The notes: generated by a model from the sequence alone, not told the origin. Shown: positions 17,581 through 26,036, counted from the first letter of the stretch. The stretch is DNA of 64,000 nt from Paraburkholderia panacisoli (GCF_008369935.1 NZ_VTUZ01000013.1:62001-126000); one strand, 5' to 3'. Numbers and translations: made by a program.

Positions 17581-17880
17581 ATGGTCAGTTCTCGTCGTCA
17601 ATGGCTGACTGAAATCGAGTTCATCGACCGGCCGTTCGCCGGGCACTACCAGGTCGACAAGTATTGGTATGAATGTGAACGCGATGGCCAAACCGTCCGC
17701 GAGCCGGTCACGCTGCAGCGCGTGCGGGCTTTGATCACCGAGCCGGCACCTGATTAGGAGGTCCGGCGCGGTGAACTGGCCATTCGCGGCGTGGCCTGGT
17801 CCGGTGCGGCTCAGATTGCGCGCGTGGAGATAAGCATGGGCGAAGGAAGCTGGCAGGAGGCTCATCTCGTGTCTCCTCGA
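17581..17880 (+). pseudogene. Fragment of a sulfite-oxidase-like molybdoenzyme
   Basis: From 17581 one frame reads WLTEIEFIDRPFAGHYQ, then VREPVTLQRVRALITEPAP, an in-frame TAG at 17755-17757, and continues IRGVAWSGAAQIARVEIS and EGSWQEA. These are the end of the molybdopterin domain and the start of the Mo-cofactor dimerisation domain of SorA/YedY-type sulfite oxidases; intact relatives oxidise sulfite or related substrates in the periplasm. The Moco-binding N-terminal two thirds and the C-terminus are missing. Combined with the internal stop, this is a dead fragment. Confidence 0.65.
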
Positions 17881-17985
17881 TATTTTCTCATCGACCCACG
17901 CATGGGTATTTTCGTTCAGTCTCGCAGTTGCCGGCCACGATACGCAGATGCCGGTCACAAGCGGCCCTGACGAACTTCACGGCGA

Positions 17986-18225
17986 TCACTGGTTCGACGC
18001 ATCAGGTGTTTGGCCTTCCTGCGGCTCTTCGTCAAGGTCGCTTCGGAACCCGGCTTTCTTGTGCGAGCCATCGCAGAATGGCTTGTTGTGCGAGTGGCCG
18101 CATCGACATAGCCAGACCTCATCCTTAGTCACCTCGATTTCTTTCCCGCCTTGGGTGGTAATCTTGAAGTCGCCTTTGATGTGGTACGGGCCGTCGTTCC
18201 GGGGGGTGATGATAGCAGTCGCCAT
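17986..18225 (-). CDS. CDGSH iron-sulfur domain protein
   Basis: A 79-residue protein starting at the ATG at 18225, with GGAGAC six bases upstream. The motif CRCGHSHNKPFCDGSH (about residues 40-55) supplies the three Cys and one His ligands of a [2Fe-2S] cluster of the mitoNEET/CDGSH type. The N-terminal half forms the expected beta-strands (GPYHIKGDFKI, EIEVTKDEVWL). Family members carry a redox-active cluster and can act in electron or cluster transfer; no partner is encoded nearby. The gene stands alone between degraded fragments, yet is intact. Confidence 0.88.
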   Translation of the reverse strand: MATAIITPRNDGPYHIKGDFKITTQGGKEIEVTKDEVWLCRCGHSHNKPFCDGSHKKAGFRSDLDEEPQEGQTPDASNQ

Positions 18226-18543
18226 TTGCGTCTCCGATGAGTGTGAATCGCGCGGTCCCCCACAGTCGGGACACTCGATGCAGCAACCTGAATACAAGTC
18301 CAATTTCAGTCTACATCTGATACCGCGCGAAGGTGCGACATGCCCCGGCTCGGCCTGGTTTCTGGCGGACGACCTCGCCCAGAAGCGCTTGGTGCATCTC
18401 GCGCCGCACTGTCCGCCGGTATCCAGGGGCGAAGAGGTATCGACAGATGCCACGTCGCGGCCCGACCGTCCGGGACGCCTATGTTGGACGCGCGCCCGTG
18501 AATGCCCGGGCTTACAGCAAGTCAACGACCCGTCGACCTAAGG

Positions 18544-18660
18544 AGGTACGCGAGATCACCGCCATCGTCCTCTATGACCTACCGCCGGACATCGGCCTCG
18601 AGGAGTGCCGCGCCCACTTCACGAAGATCGCCCCGGATTTCCTCCTTCCGGGTCGATCTC
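18544..18660 (+). pseudogene. N-terminal fragment of a YdhR-like monooxygenase
   Basis: The plus strand reads EVREITAIVLYDLPPDIGLEECRAHF in one frame (split as EVREITAIVLY and DLPPDIGLEECRAHF), ending in KIAPDFLL. This matches the beginning of small dimeric alpha/beta-barrel monooxygenases of the YdhR type, about 100 residues long. After about 38 residues the similarity ends, and there is no ATG in the expected place. I regard it as a fragment. Confidence 0.4.
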
Positions 18661-18941
18661 GACCGTTCGGTCTGGGGCTGGACGAACTGGTCCGGCACTG
18701 TGGAGGGCTAATGCGAAAAAGCGCACAGACCGAAGGTCAGTGCAAAGTGGGGATGACCCGGGTACCGCGGTTAGGCAGTTGAATCCGCTGGCCGGACCGG
18801 ACAAGTCCGGTGATCGCGGTGGCGCCTGCCGGTGTGGATTTCTAGTAAAACCAGATATGGAGACATGGCAGGAGTTGGCCCTCCGGGGGCGGAGTGCTAC
18901 GGGGGGGCGCCTCGCATCAAGCCGGACTCAGGAGGACATCG

Positions 18942-19499
18942 ATGACGATCGACTACCGCTGCATGCTGTGCGCGCTGATGCTGGTGACGCCCTGCACGCA
19001 TGCCGAGGACGACCTGCAGAACCGCGGTCATGACCCGTTCTTCCAGGTCTCCTCTGCGATTCCCAACTGCCCGGAGCCCGCCGGCCCGCGCGTGAATGAA
19101 GCCGAGTGGAAGCGCGAATCGCATCACCGCATCGAGCACGGCAACCACTGTTGGCTGGAAGGGCGCTGCCGCCTGCCGAACGCCTTCGCTTACGACGAGG
19201 AGATTGCCGACAGCACGCACCGCCGGCTGCAATGGCTGTCGGCCAACCTGCCGGGGTGGCGCCAGAGTACCTTGTGGGTGACGGTGTGGCAGCGTTGGAT
19301 GCTGGTCCAGGGCTGCGTGGCACCGAACTTTCCGGTGGCGGAGTTCATGGCCGCGCTACGCGAGGTTCCCGATGTCGAGCGCGTCATCGATGAAACTACT
19401 GCGCATCCGGAGCGGGGGGTGCCTTATGCGCAGTTCCGCAAGGGCCGGTCAGCGCAAGGCAGCATGAAAGCGGGCGCGGTCGACAGCCCGGTGCCGTAG
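18942..19499 (+). CDS. Periplasmic BON-domain protein
   Basis: The 185-residue protein starts at the ATG at 18942, seven bases after CAGGAGG. It has a short signal-peptide-like N-terminus (CMLCALMLVTPCTHA). The middle region has four Cys residues, possibly disulfide-bonded. The C-terminal part (about 95-165) reads WVTVWQRWMLVQGCV and FMAALREVPDVERVID, the beta-alpha pattern of a BON domain, a fold associated with periplasmic proteins that bind membranes. The gene seems to be transcribed alone. The exact role is unknown. Confidence 0.7.
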   Translation: MTIDYRCMLCALMLVTPCTHAEDDLQNRGHDPFFQVSSAIPNCPEPAGPRVNEAEWKRESHHRIEHGNHCWLEGRCRLPNAFAYDEEIADSTHRRLQWLSANLPGWRQSTLWVTVWQRWMLVQGCVAPNFPVAEFMAALREVPDVERVIDETTAHPERGVPYAQFRKGRSAQGSMKAGAVDSPVP

Positions 19500-19802
19500 A
19501 CCGGATAACGCATGTCCATGCCGGTTCAGCCTCGGGGAACAACAAGGGTTTCGAGACGCGAAATCATTGTGTCACCTGCGAAAGCCGGTCGCGCAGGCTG
19601 GCAGGGACGCAGAGCAGCAAGGTCTCAGTCCGGCCATTACCCGTCTCTCGATAGCCCGAATTGACCACCCCGAAGCGGTCGTTCGTGGACGGTATTCCTC
19701 CATCTTCAGCGCAGGATTTCAGCTGCCTTTAAAAGGTGCGGGCGTAGGATCGTTTGCTAGAGGTCCAGACTGGACAGGTAGCCGCTTCGCATCCTTCGCT
19801 GG
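19500..19802. other. Non-coding stretch between convergent genes
   Basis: This 300-base interval between two convergent genes holds no recognisable gene. No clear T-tract terminator is visible. Confidence 0.45.
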
Positions 19803-20705
19803 CTATAGGGCGAGACCGGACTGCTCGGCAAAGATCTCTGCCAGGAAGTCGATGAAGACCTTGACCTTGCTGGCCAGGAACCGGCTGCCGGACCTGACCG
19901 CGCTAATTGACAGCGGGGCGGGTTCGAAGTCCGTCAACACCGGCTGCACGGCACCGGAGGCGATTTCCGAATCAAATAGCCAGCCCGGTGTGTGGGCCAA
20001 GCCCAGACCGGCCAGGACAGCGGCGCGGATTTGCTCGGCATCGTTGGTACGGAAAGCGCCCTTGGGCTGATAGGTGATCGCGCCGAACCTGCCGGCGAAT
20101 CCCCAGACGCGCGGCGCGCCTTGTGGGGCATAGATCACACAGGAGTGTCGCTCGAGTTCCGCCGGCGTCGCGGGCTCGCCGTGTGCCGCCAGATAAGCGG
20201 GGGTGGCGACGGTGATGACCGGGGTCTGTGCGATCCTCCTGGCAATGAGGCTGGAATCCGACAGCTCGCCATTGTGGATGGCGACATCAATACCCTCCTC
20301 GACCAGGTTGATGAGGCGGTCAGCGACCACCAGGTCGACTGTCACCTCCGGATAGCGGGCGAAGAATTCGTGCAATCGGGGCACAACATAGAGCCGGCCG
20401 AAAACCAGCGCCACGGTGGCGCGCACCAAGCCAGAGGGTGCGATCCGGCCGCGCCCAACGCGGGACTCGGCGGCTTCGATATCGCCCACAAGGCGCACGG
20501 CGGATTCGTAGAAGTCGCGCCCAGCCTCGGTGAGCGTCAGGCTGCGCGAGGTTCGTTGCAACAGTTGAGCACCAAGGTGCGCCTCGAGCGCAGCGACCTG
20601 CTTGCTTACCGCTGGCTGGCCGACGCCGAGTGTGCGGGCAACCGCAGAAAAGCTGCCGGAGTCGACCACTCGAACCAACAGGCCGATCGCGTCCAGACGA
20701 TCCAT
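19803..20705 (-). CDS. LysR-family transcriptional regulator
   Basis: A 300-residue regulator: winged helix-turn-helix at residues 1-60 (SFSAVARTLGVGQPAVSKQVAALE) followed by the two-lobed inducer-binding domain (about 88-300). The NLVEEGIDVAIHNGEL stretch is typical of the AaeR/DsdC-like subgroup that regulates small-molecule responses. It is divergent from the SnoaL-like gene at 20842 and a LysR-type inverted repeat lies between them. It very likely controls that pair of genes and itself. Confidence 0.92.
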   Translation of the reverse strand: MDRLDAIGLLVRVVDSGSFSAVARTLGVGQPAVSKQVAALEAHLGAQLLQRTSRSLTLTEAGRDFYESAVRLVGDIEAAESRVGRGRIAPSGLVRATVALVFGRLYVVPRLHEFFARYPEVTVDLVVADRLINLVEEGIDVAIHNGELSDSSLIARRIAQTPVITVATPAYLAAHGEPATPAELERHSCVIYAPQGAPRVWGFAGRFGAITYQPKGAFRTNDAEQIRAAVLAGLGLAHTPGWLFDSEIASGAVQPVLTDFEPAPLSISAVRSGSRFLASKVKVFIDFLAEIFAEQSGLAL

Positions 20706-20729
20706 AGGCGTCTCCTAATTCATTCTAAA

Positions 20730-20750
20730 CTGGAATCGATTGTATTCCAG
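20730..20750. promoter_or_regulatory. Probable LysR operator in divergent promoter
   Basis: A perfect 7-base inverted repeat, CTGGAAT - 7 bases - ATTCCAG, starts 25 bases upstream of the LysR start and 92 bases before the SnoaL-like start. The length and T-N11-A character fit a LysR recognition site. Confidence 0.65.
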
Positions 20751-20841
20751 ATGACTCAGTTCCATACCGCAATGGGAATTGATAGATTGAATGGCATCGA
20801 GCTCGTCACAGGGACGGGCCCACTGTGAGAAGGAAAATGCA

Positions 20842-21219
20842 ATGAAAGACATCACCAACGAACTGCCGCTGGTCGTCAAGGACCACATCCGGGCTCACAA
20901 TGCGCCTGACCCCGAGTTGTTGATGGCAACTCTGGCGCCCGACGCCCTGCTCAACGATAACCGGCGCGAATTCCTCGGCCACGAGGCCATTCGTAAATGG
21001 GCCGACAAGGAGATTTTCGGAGACAAGGTCACGCTAGACCCGCAGGTTGCCTATGAGCAGTACGGCAGCATCATCGTCCGATGCAAGGTCGACGGCACCT
21101 TCGACAAGAGCAAGCTGCCCGATCCCGTCGTGCTGACTTACTACTTCAACATTCAGGACGGGCTGATCACCCAGTTGGTCATCATGCTGAACACGGCCGT
21201 CGCCGAACCTGCGATCTGA
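20842..21219 (+). CDS. SnoaL/NTF2-like small protein
   Basis: The 125-residue protein starts at the ATG at 20842 after AGAAGGA. Its sequence follows the cone-shaped alpha+beta barrel of the SnoaL/NTF2-like superfamily: an N-terminal helix with VVKDHIRAHNA, a substrate-side segment AIRKWADKEIFGDKV, and C-terminal strands VVLTYYFNIQDGLITQLVIM. Members are isomerases, hydrolases or binding proteins, and the substrate cannot be read from sequence. It is the first gene of a LysR-controlled pair with the ABM protein. Confidence 0.8.
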   Translation: MKDITNELPLVVKDHIRAHNAPDPELLMATLAPDALLNDNRREFLGHEAIRKWADKEIFGDKVTLDPQVAYEQYGSIIVRCKVDGTFDKSKLPDPVVLTYYFNIQDGLITQLVIMLNTAVAEPAI

Positions 21220-21334
21220 TCGGATCGCCTGGAGCGCTGCGCGCAAAGCAGGATTGCCTGCGAGCGATGAGGTCATTTCAGCCGGTGGCGACCGGTTCCC
21301 ACGACAGAGCCGGACCAAGAGAGGACATGACAAC

Positions 21335-21661
21335 ATGAGCATCAACATCATTGCCGAGCTCAAAACCAAGGATGGTCGTTCCGAGGATTTGATCGCGCTC
21401 TTGCGCAAATTGCTGCCGTCGAGCCTGCAGCACGGCGGCGCCGAAGAGATTTCGATCCGCCAGGATCAGGACGATCCTAACTACATTATCTCGGTGCAAC
21501 GCTGGGAGTCGCGCGATGCCTACCTTGCCTATTTCGCCTGGCGCACCGGGGAGGGCGTGGCCGCGCAAATCGGTGAGCTTTTGAAGGAACCCCAAAGAAT
21601 TCGCTTCTTCAACGAGGTGCTCTACGGCGTTCCCTCGGCCGGGGACGCGGCGACCATCTAG
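21335..21661 (+). CDS. Antibiotic biosynthesis monooxygenase (ABM) domain protein
   Basis: A 108-residue protein of the dimeric alpha/beta-barrel ABM/YgiN type: IIAELKTKDGRSEDLIALLRKLL at the start (written here as two parts, IIAELKTKDGRSEDL and IALLRKLL), then YIISVQRWESRDAYLAY in the middle. YgiN-like proteins oxidise quinols or reactive aromatics without a cofactor. It follows the SnoaL-like gene by 115 bases, with GAGAGGAC upstream of the ATG at 21335, and is likely cotranscribed with it. A role in removing quinone-like or electrophilic compounds is an inference from the family and the LysR context. Confidence 0.78.
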   Translation: MSINIIAELKTKDGRSEDLIALLRKLLPSSLQHGGAEEISIRQDQDDPNYIISVQRWESRDAYLAYFAWRTGEGVAAQIGELLKEPQRIRFFNEVLYGVPSAGDAATI

Positions 21662-21925
21662 GGTCATTGGAATGGAGTCGAATGTCCCTGCCACGCCTTT
21701 GTCGCGATGGACTTCAAATGCCACTGCTACTCACGATCGGCGGCGACGTCGTACCAACACATAGAGGCGGTACACCTCGAGATTTCGTTCACTCCCCGGA
21801 AGCGGCCATTCGCCACCGGCTGGTTTGGGGTCGACAAGGAGCATTCGATTTTCTCGACAGCGGCCATTCGCGGCCGACGAATTTGACCGATCTCGAATGA
21901 CCGCAACACGCCCTGAGCCAGTCCG

Positions 21926-22558
21926 TCAAGTGGTTTCAGAGGAAAGCGCGGCGCTTCCTGGTAGCGTCGCGTGTTCGAGAAGTGGCGAGCCATGTGTTCT
22001 CAACGCGTTCAGATAAGCGCTCTCATCGTAGGGTTTTCGCGTCTGCCAGCAACGGTAGAGGATGCGTATCAATTTGAACGCCAGCGCCCGCACCGCGGCC
22101 TGGTATGAACTTCCCTTTGCGCGCTGCTGCCGATAGTAGAGTCCGGCCCAGAACGATTGGTTGATCGTCTGGCCGGCCCATTCGACGAAGGTCTGGCGCA
22201 GGAATTTCGGACACTGCCAGCGCCAATGCACCCAGCTTTTCTTGCCACTGCGCTCGGTGACCGGTGCGATGCCGGTGTACTGCTGCACCTCAGTCGCGCT
22301 GTGGAAACGCTCCCGTTGCTCGCCGAAAGCCGCGAGCACGCGCGGTGCCAGATGAGGGCCCGCGCCTGGCAGCGAGTCAAACAGCGCGAAGTCGGGTAGC
22401 GTGCGCGCGAGCGCGGCGATCTCTTCATCGAACATGTCAATCGCGGCGAGTGTCGCGCGCAGCTGTGCCTGGGGCAGCTGAAGGCCATGTCGGCCATCGA
22501 ACAGTGCCGCACTGCGGCGCTGGGCGGGCATGTGTTGCGCTGTTCCGGCTGCGACCAC
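21926..22558 (-). mobile_element. IS110-family transposase, C-terminal part
   Basis: The minus strand encodes about 190 family-like residues: LFDSLPGAGPHLAPRVLAAF, YTGIAPVTERSGKKSWVHWR and KGSSYQAAVRALAFKLIRIL, the IS116/IS110/IS902 (transposase_20) domain with its helix-hairpin-helix start. The N-terminal RuvC-like DEDD half is missing. Upstream, near 22560-22630, a trace of helical sequence appears in another frame. An IS3-type end begins at about 22634, suggesting that insertion or deletion there removed the rest. Confidence 0.85.
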
Positions 22559-22633
22559 ATTGAGGTCGCGTACAACTCCTGCCGCAACCGGCGCTGCATG
22601 GCGAGCTGCTGACGCAGATCTTGCAGGTCAAGT

Positions 22634-22850
22634 GAAGTTGACCCAGAAAAGCGGACATCTATCCTTTGGAGAAGGAGGTGCCGATTATGGGCAAGCATCG
22701 TACCCCGTACCCGGCGGAATTTCGGGCGCAAATGGTCGAACTGGTGAAGGCTGGACGCAGGCCGGAGGAACTGGAAAAGGAGTTCGAGCCGACTGCACAG
22801 ACCATCTACAACTGGGTGACGCAGGCTGATCGCGACACAGGCGGCATACC
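22634..22850 (+). mobile_element. IS3-family left end with truncated orfA
   Basis: After the likely terminal sequence TGAAGTTGACCCAGAAAAGC, an ATG at 22687 with GGAGAAGGAGG upstream opens a frame reading KHRTPYPAEFRAQMVELVKA and FEPTAQTIYNWV, the helix-turn-helix N-terminus of an IS3-type OrfA. Similarity stops near 22850 and the frame runs on into unrelated residues to 22998. The leucine zipper, OrfB and right end are missing. Confidence 0.75.
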
Positions 22851-22906
22851 GGTCAATGGCTCGTCGGCACCTACATGGCACGGGCTCATCGGGCCGGGAT
22901 CCCGAC

Positions 22907-22978
22907 GTCTAACTTGCAAACATAAACGGCCGGAAAGCCACAGCGGAAGTGGCCTGTTCTCCGGGCAAAAAGTTAGAC
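22907..22978. repeat. 72-bp segment with perfect 9-bp terminal inverted repeats
   Basis: GTCTAACTT (22907-22915) and AAGTTAGAC (22970-22978) are perfect inverted copies bounding a short segment that also contains an internal hairpin GCCAC - 7 bases - GTGGC. The right end, read outward-in as CTGTCTAACTTTTTGCCC, looks like an insertion-sequence terminus. It may be a miniature non-autonomous element or the joined ends of a deleted IS. Confidence 0.4.
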
Positions 22979-23042
22979 AGAAGCACGCAAGCCGTTGAAT
23001 TCATTGCGAAGTCTGGGTAGTCTGACTTCAGGCCCGCGGGAA

Positions 23043-24782
23043 ATGAGTACGCGCAAGACGCTATCGGGCGTGGCGATGGCGGTATTGTTCATGGGATGCC
23101 GCGCTGCGATCGCTAGTTCGTGTGCTCCGGCGTTGTCCGACGTCGATGTCAAAGACGGTTTCAAGGTGGAGGCCGATTGTGGTTTCCCCGTCCGGACCCT
23201 CGACCGCATGACCACCGGGCTGAGCCGCGCGGCGAAAGCCGCCGGGCTCTCCAATGTCCAGATGGTCTCGCTCGCGCGGGCGGCCAACGTGATACTGAGT
23301 GCCGTATATGGGCAATCGAGCCGCATTGACCGCAAGACTGATACCCCGGTCACCAACATCGAACCGCTAATCGAGCACTTGGCCGAGCAACTTAGGGCGC
23401 AGCCCGACGTAGACCTGGTAGCTGAAGCCCAGCAATGGGCTGCACGTTACGAGGATTTGCTGCGTCGAAGGTCGATCGCAAGGAGTTCCGATCCTCTTGA
23501 AGTACAAGTGAACGAAGCGCTCGGACGCGTCGATCTGGAGGGTGCGTCAAAACGCCTTGGCACGCTGCTTGCCGAAAAGCAGGAGACCCAGCAGGTGTTC
23601 GCAGCACGTTGTTATGAGGCTGCCGAAATCGAATTGCTGCGCTTTTCGCCGCTGAATGCATTGCCGTTCCTGGAAAAGGCCTACGCATTGCAACCGGAAA
23701 ACGCCGACATTGCGACGGCGTTTGCCGACACTTTGCGAGAGCAACGCGAGTTCGAACGTGCGGCACCGATTTACCACACGCTGCTGTCGCGTTATCAGGT
23801 GCTCGCGCAGGAGAAGCCCGCCGCCTACCAACCCCGGATAGCGCGTACGCAGGAGAAGCTTGGCAACCTCTATGTTGGGCTGCAACGGCCAAAGGAGGCG
23901 GAGGTCGCCTATCTGCGGGCGCTGGAGATCTATTGGGCACTGGCGCGACAGGACCCTGCGGCCTACGGGCCCGCTGTGGCAGAAACTTTTGACAACCTCG
24001 GCGTCTTATATCGCGATACACAGCGCCTGCAGGAGGCCGCGGATGCCTACCGCGAAGCGCTGAGCATCGATCGTGCATTGGCTTATCGCGACCCCAAGAC
24101 CTACAAGCCCGAGATTGCGACAACGCTCAACGACCTCGCCATCCTGTACGACGCCGCACAACGAACGAGCGATGCTGAGAAGGCGTATCGCGAGTCGCTG
24201 AACATCCAGCGCGCGCTCGTGCGCGGTAACCCCGCGGCCTATCGCCCGGCACTCGCGCGTACGCTCAACAATCTCGGGAACCTCTATAGCGCGATGCAGC
24301 GACACGAGGAAGCAGAGCACGCATACAAGGAGGCGCTGACGATCCGGCAGCAGCTTGGCCGGGAGAGTCCAGCACTCTATCGGCCCGACGTGGCACGCAC
24401 GCTCACCAACCTTGGCGCGCTCTATCGCGCCACGCAACGGCCGGCTGCGGCAAAGCAGGCGTATCAGGATGCGTTGCAAATCTATCGTGCGCTCGCGCGA
24501 GACAACCCTACAGCCTACCAGCCGGACGAAGCGCGGACGCTGAACAATCTAGGTGTGCTTTTCAGTCACACCGGGCGCCCACGCGAGGCGGAAGACGCCT
24601 ACCGGAACGCGTTGGACCTTTACCGGACTCTGTCGCGAGATGATCCCATGGCCTATCGTCAGGATGAAGCACGGACACTCGGCAACCTGGGCGCACTCTT
24701 CAGCCAGTTCCGACGACCGCGTGAGGCCGAGCAGGCGAGGCGTGAAGCCGCCCGTCTTCTCGACGCAACGCAAGCGCCGTAG
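23043..24782 (+). CDS. Exported TPR-repeat protein
   Basis: I take the ATG at 23043 as start; it gives a signal peptide (RKTLSGVAMAVLFMGC...AIAS) and 579 residues. Residues 20-180 form a helical, non-repetitive domain. The region from residue 260 to the end is seven tandem 46-residue units with the consensus ARTLNNLGxLY and RxxEAExAYxEALxIxRALAR joined by an NPAAYxP linker. This is an extended TPR (kinesin-light-chain-like) solenoid, used for protein-protein contacts. It is probably periplasmic or surface-associated. No partner gene is adjacent. Upstream lies the IS graveyard, downstream a non-coding gap. Confidence 0.82.
   Translation: MSTRKTLSGVAMAVLFMGCRAAIASSCAPALSDVDVKDGFKVEADCGFPVRTLDRMTTGLSRAAKAAGLSNVQMVSLARAANVILSAVYGQSSRIDRKTDTPVTNIEPLIEHLAEQLRAQPDVDLVAEAQQWAARYEDLLRRRSIARSSDPLEVQVNEALGRVDLEGASKRLGTLLAEKQETQQVFAARCYEAAEIELLRFSPLNALPFLEKAYALQPENADIATAFADTLREQREFERAAPIYHTLLSRYQVLAQEKPAAYQPRIARTQEKLGNLYVGLQRPKEAEVAYLRALEIYWALARQDPAAYGPAVAETFDNLGVLYRDTQRLQEAADAYREALSIDRALAYRDPKTYKPEIATTLNDLAILYDAAQRTSDAEKAYRESLNIQRALVRGNPAAYRPALARTLNNLGNLYSAMQRHEEAEHAYKEALTIRQQLGRESPALYRPDVARTLTNLGALYRATQRPAAAKQAYQDALQIYRALARDNPTAYQPDEARTLNNLGVLFSHTGRPREAEDAYRNALDLYRTLSRDDPMAYRQDEARTLGNLGALFSQFRRPREAEQARREAARLLDATQAP
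23820..24782 (+). repeat. Seven in-frame 138-bp coding repeats
   Basis: Units begin at 23820, 23958, 24096, 24234, 24372, 24510 and 24648, exactly 138 bases apart with no insertions; the last is two codons short. Each encodes one 46-residue TPR-type unit opening with [AKTM][AL]-Y-x-P. The units differ at many bases, so they are old duplications maintained at constant length. Confidence 0.85.
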
Positions 24783-24912
24783 ATCGCACGGCCAACTGTT
24801 TTTGCGCTACGCGATCATGCAGTCGGTCAGCTCGGCTATCGTCCCGGCAGGAAGCCGTTGCAGCAGGTGCGCCAAACGCAAGTGAGTTTCTTCGAACTGC
24901 TTCGCTGTGCTC

Positions 24913-25122
24913 TCAGTGCACGAAGCCAAAGAACGCGATCGCACCCTCGGCGGGTGTCAGCCCCGCCTTGAAGTAGCCTTCCAGCCGCTCGACGATTGCA
25001 TCGTCAACCGTGAACGGCGGCCGGACGAGTCCCGCCTTGAACGCATGGTCGTACCAGTCGCTAATCCATGTGCGCAGGTCGATCATGTGTTGCGACAGTG
25101 CATCCGAAGCGTCGTCATGCAT
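24913..25122 (-). CDS. Small conserved protein of unknown function
   Basis: A 69-residue acidic-helical protein starting at the ATG at 25122, five bases after a strong AGGAGG. It reads HMIDLRTWISDWYDHAFKAG and AIVERLEGYFKAGLTPAEGA, suggesting three amphipathic helices. I do not recognise a named family. It lies 26 bases after the stop of the 81-residue gene upstream, so the two probably form a small operon. Confidence 0.6.
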   Translation of the reverse strand: MHDDASDALSQHMIDLRTWISDWYDHAFKAGLVRPPFTVDDAIVERLEGYFKAGLTPAEGAIAFFGFVH

Positions 25123-25148
25123 ATGCGCCTCCTGGGCTCGCATATCGG

Positions 25149-25394
25149 TCATGCGGCTTGGCGGCCACGCCCCATCTCCGGACGGCGCCGGTTCGGCGGA
25201 AAAACGCGCCACATGCCGTCAGCGTGGCGAAACAAGAAGACAGAGAACGACCCTGTAGGGCGCTCGATCTGAATGCAGACACGCCTCGTGCCGCCTGTGC
25301 GCGAGCGGTCGAGCAGTCGCACGCGTGCCGCAGGGTCGCGTGTCGAGCCCACCAGTTTCTCGATCTGAGTGCGCAGTGATGAATTGGCCGCCAC
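25149..25394 (-). CDS. Small basic protein of unknown function
   Basis: From the GTG at 25394, with AGGAGA nine bases upstream, an 81-residue frame reads LRTQIEKLVGSTRDPAARVR, RRVCIQIERPTGSFSVFLFR and ends in a very basic tail (PPNRRRPEMGRGRQAA). The middle looks like two beta-strands. An upstream ATG at 25436 lacks a ribosome site. Function unknown; the 69-residue gene follows on the same strand. Confidence 0.5.
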   Translation of the reverse strand: MAANSSLRTQIEKLVGSTRDPAARVRLLDRSRTGGTRRVCIQIERPTGSFSVFLFRHADGMWRVFPPNRRRPEMGRGRQAA

Positions 25395-25685
25395 CGTATG
25401 TTCTCCTGATGCCCGATGAATCCATGCTAGCGGCACGCGTACAGGCGTCCAATCGGCAGTGGCGGAATGTTGACTCAGGAAGTGCCGATTTGCGCCGTCA
25501 GGATTTCCTTAGGGAGAGGCGGTGCGAGGCAGGGTGTTGCCGGCGTTTTCAGGGATCCGGTTCGCCGTTTTTCGTGCGAATCGCGTTCAGGATTTCCTGA
25601 CACCGGAATCAGGAAGTCACACGTTGGTTTTCCAGCCTGTGCTGACTGCCACACTAAACTGGTCGGTAGATGATGGGCTATTGAA

Positions 25686-26036
25686 ATGGATTTAAGCCGA
25701 CACATAATGATTGCCTATCTGTCCGAGCGTGAGAACATCGTGGAGCAGGTCAACTCGATCTGTCTGCGTCTGTTTGATGCGTGGTGCGAATTGCGCAGTG
25801 TGACGCCGCTTGCGTATCTGATGCATTGCTGGCCAATGATCGACAGCACGCCCCAGGCGGTGAGACGGATTGGCGAAACGATGCGCGACTTACGGCGCTA
25901 TCACGCGGACCAGCTTGACGACAACGATTTCCAGGTGCTTTGCGAAATGGCCGATCTGCTTGACGAGCTGAGCGAGCAGCCGGCACGCACAGTCAGATTG
26001 ATCGACATTGGCGAGATGCCCGAGACACGTGGATAG
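25686..26036 (+). CDS. Conserved hypothetical protein
   Basis: A 116-residue, mainly helical, acidic protein (IAYLSERENIVEQVNSICLR, VTPLAYLMHCWPMIDS, RRIGETMRDLRRYHADQLDD). It has no signal peptide or clear motif. The ribosome site is weak. It precedes the sensor-kinase operon on the same strand by 200 bases and could belong to its regulatory neighbourhood, but nothing in the sequence proves this. Confidence 0.6.
   Translation: MDLSRHIMIAYLSERENIVEQVNSICLRLFDAWCELRSVTPLAYLMHCWPMIDSTPQAVRRIGETMRDLRRYHADQLDDNDFQVLCEMADLLDELSEQPARTVRLIDIGEMPETRG

Noticed and set aside
23820..24782. Regular 138-bp repeats as a possible CRISPR-like or non-coding array
   Set aside because: They are in frame and encode TPR units; there are no unique spacers.
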